Below are positions 57,412-64,000 of a stretch of 64,000 nt of DNA, piece after piece. The notes below the pieces were generated by a model. The model saw only the letters and a program-made list of their open reading frames with translations, ran no database searches and had not been told where the DNA came from. This DNA comes from Owenia fusiformis (taxonomy: Eukaryota; Annelida; Polychaeta; Sabellida; Oweniidae): contig CAIIXF020000003.1 of assembly GCA_903813345.2 (NCBI GenBank), forward strand, positions 25,993,248 through 26,057,247. The letters run 5' to 3'. The translations under genes and the position numbers were made by a program. How positions within the stretch are numbered: the stretch's first letter is position 1; each line of letters starts with the position of its first letter.

Positions 57412-60400
57412 ATGCTGCTGATAAGATGGACGTCAATCCTTGTCATTATTTTGCATTCGAAGGTAAGTGTTTGAGACGAATAATTGTTTTATAGCAATTC
57501 TAAAATCAAATGCCAATGTATGTTTCTCCATTATGATTCATATTTCAAAAGTGTATATTAAAGAAACGTTCAAGGAAGAATAAAATCGACTAATCACTTG
57601 AAAATGGAACTTTGTAAAAAGGCACATTTACTTAGTACCTTTACTGATCTGAAATCCCAAAGTTTATTGAACCATCATACTACAACAATTTATCAAATGA
57701 AGTTATGGATAGTGTCAGTATAGATTCATTTGAGGCTCTTAAGACACACAATGCAATTACTTAATGAGTGATTTCTATGCAGACCTCCTGCTTCCACTTT
57801 TATGTTCAAATACTTTACTAATTTTTCATTTTACTTTCACACGATCATTCTTGATCCTTTTAACACAATATGTGCTTTAAGTCACATTGTTATTATAAGT
57901 TTGTAAATATTTTGAATGGAACGATATTATGAACTTACAAATATGTAAAGATATCCACTTTATGAACTTTTATTGAGTTTCATCTATAGTAAAATATGTC
58001 AATTGGAACACCTCTAAAAGTAGAACACTTCGGAGTCCCAATATCACAAGTGTGGGAAACTATGTAACGTTACTGGAAATACAATTAAAAAATTGTGTTT
58101 ATTCGTTCGGTATTAGGAAGCGTCCTTTGGGTTTTATCTTAGAGACGAATTACAATGCGCACCTATTGACAAGACCATCCCTGGAACTGCAGTGCGTGAG
58201 TACACAATCAATATATGGCTAATTTCATGATTTCCTAGGCTGTAGGTAATGTTTTGGGCAAAAATATGGTAAGTCATTGTCTCTTGGAAAATACTTTTCG
58301 AGAATTCAATTTATGAGCATTGCTACTGACAGCATATTTTTGCAAAGGGAAAGGTCGAAATATTCCGGGAAATACTTCATCGTTCAATTTAAATATTCTT
58401 TTCATCAAGGATGAATTATTTTCTTCTCCAAATTCCTTGTTTATGAGGTGGATTGGATAGCAATATATCTATCCTATCTACATATGGTCCTATGGTCCTG
58501 CACAATATGTTACAGTATTATTATCTGGGTTGATTCATTTTTGGGCTGGAGTTAACACCGTTTCTACCGTTTTTATGCACATTTGATCTTGTGTAAAAAC
58601 TAGCAATACTTTTACAATGCAAATATAAATGCTAATGCAGATCAAGATATTGACTTTCTAGATACTTGCAAAACAGTCTGGTCTTTTATTCTTTGTTCAA
58701 AATATTTTACTATAATAATGTGTGAAATTAATTTAAGTACACGACTCATCATCGAATTTTAGTTGACGTCACTCACGTTCATCATATATAACACAATGTA
58801 TAAACATAGCTCATATTGATGTTTCAGCGAACCATATTATGGGTGAACTATGTTTGAAATGCTTGTGTAAGGTAAGAACGTGTCGTTAACAAGACAAATG
58901 TAAAGGATTGTTCAAAAGATTGATGTATTCATGGATAATCAAATATACTCTTGTTTTTTGTATAAGTACGTTTAGTGCCTATTTCTTCCAATCATAGAAT
59001 ATGTTAAATAGTGGCACGAATTAGAATTGCTTTAATTGATTCTACCCTGGTTTGATGAAAGATATGGTCACTAAATGTTATTCAAATACCAAGTGTGTCT
59101 CAGCCTATCAGCTTAGAGCATTTTAGTGCATTGATCTATTGGTACATGTTAGCTATGATTTTACAGTGCTTTGAGTTTTTCATAATGCACTGACAGAGTA
59201 GTGCTATTCTCAAAAGAGAGGATATTCCAACTAAGTTTACATAATGTTATGCAAACTTCTGCATCAAATTAATTACTTTACTTTCCAAATTATTTTGATA
59301 AACAAAACCTTTAAAATAATTTTCAAATGGATATCAATTGTAACTTACTACCTCTAATTACTAGTTCATAAACGAATCCAAAAACATAAACTGAAATAAA
59401 GGTTTAACCAGGTCAACACTGACAACAATTTCATCACCTTGACATCCACTTAATTTTTATCACTTGACCCGCATAAGCACTTCGCTTTACATTTCCTGTG
59501 ATACTTTTAATAGATTTTTCACCCGACTGTAAAATTGATCAGTTTACCAGTTTAATTAGCTTCTCTAGAATCTGAAAATTTTGCAGATGTAAATTGTGAA
59601 CTGGGAGTTGTGGAAAACACTTGATAAAATTAATGATGTATATGAAAGTCAACACATGAATGAACATGGAGACTGGTGTAACACACACTTCAAAATCAAC
59701 GAAAATATCTGACCTACTAAATAAATGAGGAAAAGATTTGTGAACATCTAAGTTGTTTAAGTAACCAAGTAGATTCAAACCTAAGACGAATTTGAGACAC
59801 ACTTGGTATGTTCTATGGTATATATTTATAATTCAGTATCTATTTTAAGTATTTCCATCTTAAGTTGAATATTAATAAATCCACATCTTCATACGTTATC
59901 TCAATAAATGTTTACTTCATCATTGACCAGGGTCATGTTTACTCATGGATTTACTTATGTTCTGAGTAGGAGAGGAAAATTTCCAAAATATCTAATTGAG
60001 AAAGTGTTAATTCAGCACATGTTTTTTTTTTATTAATATGCCCCATATAATATACATGTATAGTACTATGCATGTTTATTATGTACTGGATAATGGATAC
60101 TTTCAAGGAAATGGGATGCCAACAATTTATTGGACGATGCCATGGTGATGATGTACCAGAAAGTCCTAAAATATGCGGACCTTATCGTATAATGCCAGAC
60201 TACTACATCGATTGTAGCTACGGTACACGATTGGGTATGTTTATTTCAAATGTTGATATTACATTCTTAGTCTTACTGTCTTATGACGGTTCATTAGAAA
60301 GTACATGATAAAATATTCAAATAGAGGCCACCCAATGATATACAGTTACATGAGCCTACATATCGCCTACATATAACTTCACAATGAAATCTAAAAAAAA

Positions 60401-62745
60401 ACTTTTTAAACATTTATAAACTTCTGGATACTGTACTTTGTAAAGTGGTTGTATGAATCTTTTGATGGTAAATAATGTAAAATTGTTATTTGCAAAATCA
60501 TTTTAGGTACTGAATTCAAAATTTATGGTGAGATAAGATTTGGTATCACGACATATCAGTTCGATAAGATTTTAGTAGCGCAAACAAAGATCATATTGAG
60601 TATCCATTGGATCATGATTCTCCTTAATGAAACAGTTCTCTTTTTAGGGTATGAGGCGTGTTCTCAACAACTGACGTGCTCAGAAAGATGCATTCATAGT
60701 TACATGAAGAGATATGCAAACCCATGCGACTCCTCAAGAGACATAACTTGCGAAGACTATATAAGGTAAAGGCCAAAGGGTTATCGATGACACTCATCCA
60801 AATTAAAAACCATTTCTATAGCAAAGTTTGTATAAGGTATGGTTGGCATAAAAAAGGTATGGAAAAAACAGGATTTTCAAATTGAACAACCCTTTCAAAC
60901 TAATATTGAGGATGTTTCTCAATGAAGGTATCATCTGGGAGGACCCCGAGGTTGTAACAATACGCATGATGACTTCAATCAAGCTAGAATTGACTCCGTG
61001 CTAAGCTGCGTGGCTGAAGGTGGTCCACCTATGGGTAAGTTAAATGGTACAGCACGATCATAAATCCCCAAAGTTAAACCATAACCCTCTTAATAAATAT
61101 AGAGGTTATTTAATGGGAGGGATGGAATATGAATTTTATTTCGAGGGAAAATATGATATTGACCAAGGAAAATATCATATTGACCGAGGGCGACAGCCCG
61201 AGTGTCACTATGATACTTTTCCAGGGAAAATTCATATTCCATCACGACCATCAATAACCTATTTATTCCATAATATTTTCCTGAAACTTGTTTTGCATGT
61301 CGTTACCTAATGATTGTGACATAAAATGATACAATTTGATTTGAAATACTCGATTTTGATTGGTCAACGAGCGGTGAATAATTTTAACTGTACACCGCGC
61401 AATGCATTGCCGGTGAATAATATTCCCGGCATTCCACTAAAATGACGTCATTATCAGACGATAAAATGGCCGCCGCTAGCACTAGCCGTTTCAAAAATGT
61501 TGAAGATGAGGATATTATTAGTCTCTTAGAGAGTAAAGACAGTCAAAATACGAAGAAAAATCTAAAACGTTGTACAAAGCTTTTAGTGGACTTCGCCCAG
61601 GAGAGTAATTTGACTCCATTGAGTGAACTTACTGCCGTATGAACATCTTGAGGGTCTGGATCCAACTTCAAGTCAACTTCAAGGGTCAGAAAAATCTAAG
61701 ATATTCTTCGGACTAACAAAACAATTATGGACCTCTCCATTCGGTTTACTGTCAAAATTATACAATTTTGACAGTAAACCTCTGGAGATGTCAATAATTG
61801 TATATTATCGATGCCATTTTCAACTTTTATTAACAAGTTTTGGAATAGAAATAATTTATAATGCTAAAATGGATCATACGATGCCATAATAACATATTAT
61901 CACGTCTCATGAAATTTTCTGATAATTCTGATACGGGATTTTTGCTGATACGGGATCTGATATGGGAAAACATGTAACTATGCAATAAATATATATATCA
62001 CATACAAACTGTTTTAAATTATGCAACTTACGATTCTTAAACTGCTGTAGTGACTACAACTGAACCTCCCCCACCTAGTACGGATTGCCCGAAACGAGAA
62101 AATCCAGAAAATGGTAAAGTGATGGTGAAATGCCTGAACGATGGGTGTAAATTGAGATACAAATGCAACAAATGTCATGCTCCCGTTGGAAAACCGACTA
62201 AACAAACTTGTATCAAAGGAGTGGGATGGTCGGGAGATCCTGTGACATGTGAACGTATGTATATCCCTACCAAAACGCTCAAACCATGCATAACCAGTGT
62301 ATAAGATATATGGTCCAACGAGAGATCCAAGTTGGCCACTTTTCAGGCGATTTTATCTTCTAATAAATGGCACATACCAATAATTCACGAATATCGATAT
62401 ATCAGTTTGTGCGAAAGGTAATTAACTGCGGTGATCTATTATAAAAGTAACATGTTTTCTCATTTTCTTCATTACTTCAATTAATGTGTTGTTATATCGA
62501 TTTTAGGTTTATCATGCAAACTACTACAACCGACAGGAGCAAAAGAAGCATTCATTATATCGATCAACAATGTACCACACGAAGGGAATAAAGTCGAGTT
62601 TGGAAAATGCGGGGATGTAGTGCGATTTGATTGCCCGAAAGGACAACATGTCGTTGAAAACGATATCAATAAAAGGGAATGTGACAAAAAAGGGATTTGG
62701 AAGCCGAGTGGGATCCCGTCATGCACTTCAACGATCACGAAGTAG
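57412..62745 (+). CDS. Secreted i-type lysozyme with two C-terminal Sushi (CCP) domains
   Basis: Exons: 57412-57462, 58117-58195, 58828-58871, 60108-60234, 60648-60765, 60928-61034, 62051-62254, 62507-62745; all GT/AG, in phase, 322 residues. Residues 1-19 are a signal peptide (MLLIRWTSILVIILHSK). Residues 50-167 are an i-type (destabilase) lysozyme: LCLKCLCKEMGC, CGPYRIMPDYYIDC, CSERCIHSYMKRY, CEDYIRYHLGGPRGC. By alignment Glu59 and Asp72 match the catalytic Glu/Asp of Tapes (Ruditapes) lysozyme, and all 14 family cysteines are present. A Thr/Pro linker (TTTEPPPPSTD) leads to Sushi 1 (Cys188-Cys242; PENG, LRYKC, W.GDPVTC) and Sushi 2 (Cys247-Cys316). Expected activity is cleavage of bacterial peptidoglycan, perhaps with isopeptidase activity, outside the cell. 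Sushi domains usually bind proteins or glycans. Ordinary i-type lysozymes have about 120-150 residues and lack them. NNT at 150 is a glycosylation sequon. Residues 20-49 are unassigned. Confidence 0.93.
61091..61268. mobile_element. Hairpin MITE in lysozyme intron 6
   Basis: AGGTTATTTAATGGGAGG and GATGGAATATGAATTTTATT pair with AAATTCATATTCCATCACGA and CCATCAATAACCT. The apex reads CGAGGGCGACAGCCCGAG. It has no coding content. It lies about 55 bp after the exon 6 donor. Confidence 0.85.
61343..61806 (+). mobile_element. Crypton-type DNA element fragment, copy 2 (internally deleted)
   Basis: It starts GAAATACTCGATTTTGATTG exactly as copy 1 does and ends GTCAATAATTGTATATT. Outside two deletions it is almost identical to 53476-54179. 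The recombinase N-terminal piece runs from MTSLSDDKMAAASTSRF to LTPLSELTAV and then jumps to the downstream segment; the self-complementary part is also shortened. Sharing both ends while lacking the middle makes it a deletion derivative of the same element. It lies in intron 6 of the lysozyme gene, same strand. Confidence 0.8.
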
Positions 62746-62791
62746 AATGTACCAATAATGTTTTGTTTCTTTTTCAATGATGTAGTCGATC

Positions 62792-62797
62792 AATAAA
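62792..62797 (+). terminator. Polyadenylation signal of the lysozyme-Sushi gene
   Basis: AATAAA 47 bp after the TAG stop (TCGATCAATAAATACTGAT). Confidence 0.6.
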
Positions 62798-64000
62798 TAC
62801 TGATAGAAATTTTTCGTAATACCGAATACTTTTTTAGGTTTAATTATGGAATTCTCTGACAAGTTTACTGTCTAGGATATTTTATAGATATTTACATATA
62901 AAAATATTTAGAAACTAGACAAGATCTTTCTGAAACGGTGAAAACATGAGTTTGCTCAAATTTCAACACCCTCGTATTGTACCTTACCCTGCTCGTTCAA
63001 CTATCACGCTTAATTTGGTACACACCATGTGTACACTACTACTGATAATTTATCAGTACAAGCTTAGTAGTTAAACCAATAGGAAGCGGGCGTTAAATTC
63101 TGGGGACACTTTCATGTATAAGAGAGATAAAAATTGAGCAATGAAAGATAGATGCAACAATTCAATCATATATCTGCCCTGAATAAAAAGGACATCATAA
63201 CCAAAATCCAATGATTTACTAGAAATGGTCAATTGTCAGTTTCAGTTGCTTTGATTTGTTGGTTCTGTGGTCATAGCAACTCATTGACAAGTAATGCAAA
63301 GGCAGGGCATGGGACAATTGGTTATACACGAACTGTACTTGTTAATTCCTGAACATTCGATTTCTAGACTTATTCCAGCAGTGCTGTATATATACAGGGT
63401 GTTCAGGAGATAATGATGTCATTACTTTTTTGTGTTCATGATTTTTTACTCTTCTTCTGTTTTTGATAATATTGTAATTTCTTTTAAAAAACTACTATAC
63501 GTTATCTTATCTTCCAGTGGTGACATAAAAATGCTAATTTACTTTGCATTACCAGTGCTGCCTAACTGCTATGGCAACAGCATTAAGAGAGTTATTCCAC
63601 ATTTTAATATATTCCAATGTATTCAAATACACTGACGAAACTCGGGAACAGGATTAGCCTCTTCCCAAATCCTTCGATCAAAAACTCTTTTAATCCAAAA
63701 TTCTGAAGAGCAGTCACGAACCCGCATTTTCGCAAAGATCCATCATGTTTAATTCCCACCTTGTCAAATTCAAGATCCGTACGATTATGCGATCTAAATT
63801 ACACGGCCCAATTTGTCAGTTATTGGCCCATTATTTTCCCTCGTTTATTTTCAAGAAAACAATGATTATTCTATAGCTATTTCCAAGATTTCTTTAATAA
63901 AATATTTCAAAAGGATGTCCCAACTCGAGGTATTGTTCTCCGAATCCAAATTGTGGGGAATTTTAACATAGTTAAACGTCTACATCGGAAGGGTGTTATG
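62798..64000. other. Unannotated downstream region
   Basis: AT-rich; short frames only (67 codons at 63432-63635 with no motif). No second gene start, repeat or RNA gene could be supported before the window ends. Confidence 0.4.

Overview
The window is from an animal nuclear genome, almost certainly an invertebrate. It is AT-rich and repeat-dense. It carries two spliced protein-coding genes on the + strand with GT/AG introns, compatible phases and downstream AATAAA signals. One gene encodes an invertebrate-type (i-type) lysozyme, a family of molluscs, annelids, echinoderms and relatives. A marine invertebrate, lophotrochozoan or non-vertebrate deuterostome, is the best guess; the sequence alone does not fix the phylum.

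Layout. 0-16 kb has no convincing intact gene: tandem arrays, several palindromic or inverted-repeat elements, a frameshifted leucine-rich-repeat fragment (2.15-2.55 kb), and two large ACGT-rich satellite blocks (about 119-bp unit at 6.2-8.0 kb; 190-bp unit at 13.8-16.2 kb). Their outer edges carry matching inverted termini, so they may bound one roughly 10-kb element. 17-34 kb is a diverged direct duplication of about 8 kb, with noncoding anchor blocks in the same order about 9 kb apart, carrying a 145-bp satellite and two inserted DNA elements. 35-40 kb is mostly unannotatable, apart from two copies of a short element, one flanked by a perfect 9-bp target duplication.

Gene 1 (40.26-51.70 kb, eight exons, 667 codons as modelled) encodes a class C G-protein-coupled receptor. 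It has seven membrane segments, the conserved TM3-ECL2 cysteine pair, and a cytoplasmic tail that starts with a coiled coil. It looks closest to GPR158/GPR179 and GABA-B type receptors. Most of its introns contain a palindrome, a tandem array or a small element. 52-57 kb holds a composite inverted-repeat element with a decayed LINE fragment and a Crypton-type recombinase fragment nested in it, then a second element built from 475-bp repeats and a 12-bp minisatellite.

Gene 2 (57.41-62.75 kb, eight exons, 322 residues) is a complete secreted i-type lysozyme. It keeps the catalytic Glu/Asp pair and all 14 family cysteines, and is followed by a Thr/Pro linker and two Sushi (CCP) domains. I do not recall this lysozyme-Sushi architecture as a standard one, and it is the most interesting object in the window. 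A second, internally deleted copy of the Crypton-type element lies in its sixth intron. The two genes look functionally unrelated. No tRNA, rRNA or CRISPR array was recognised.
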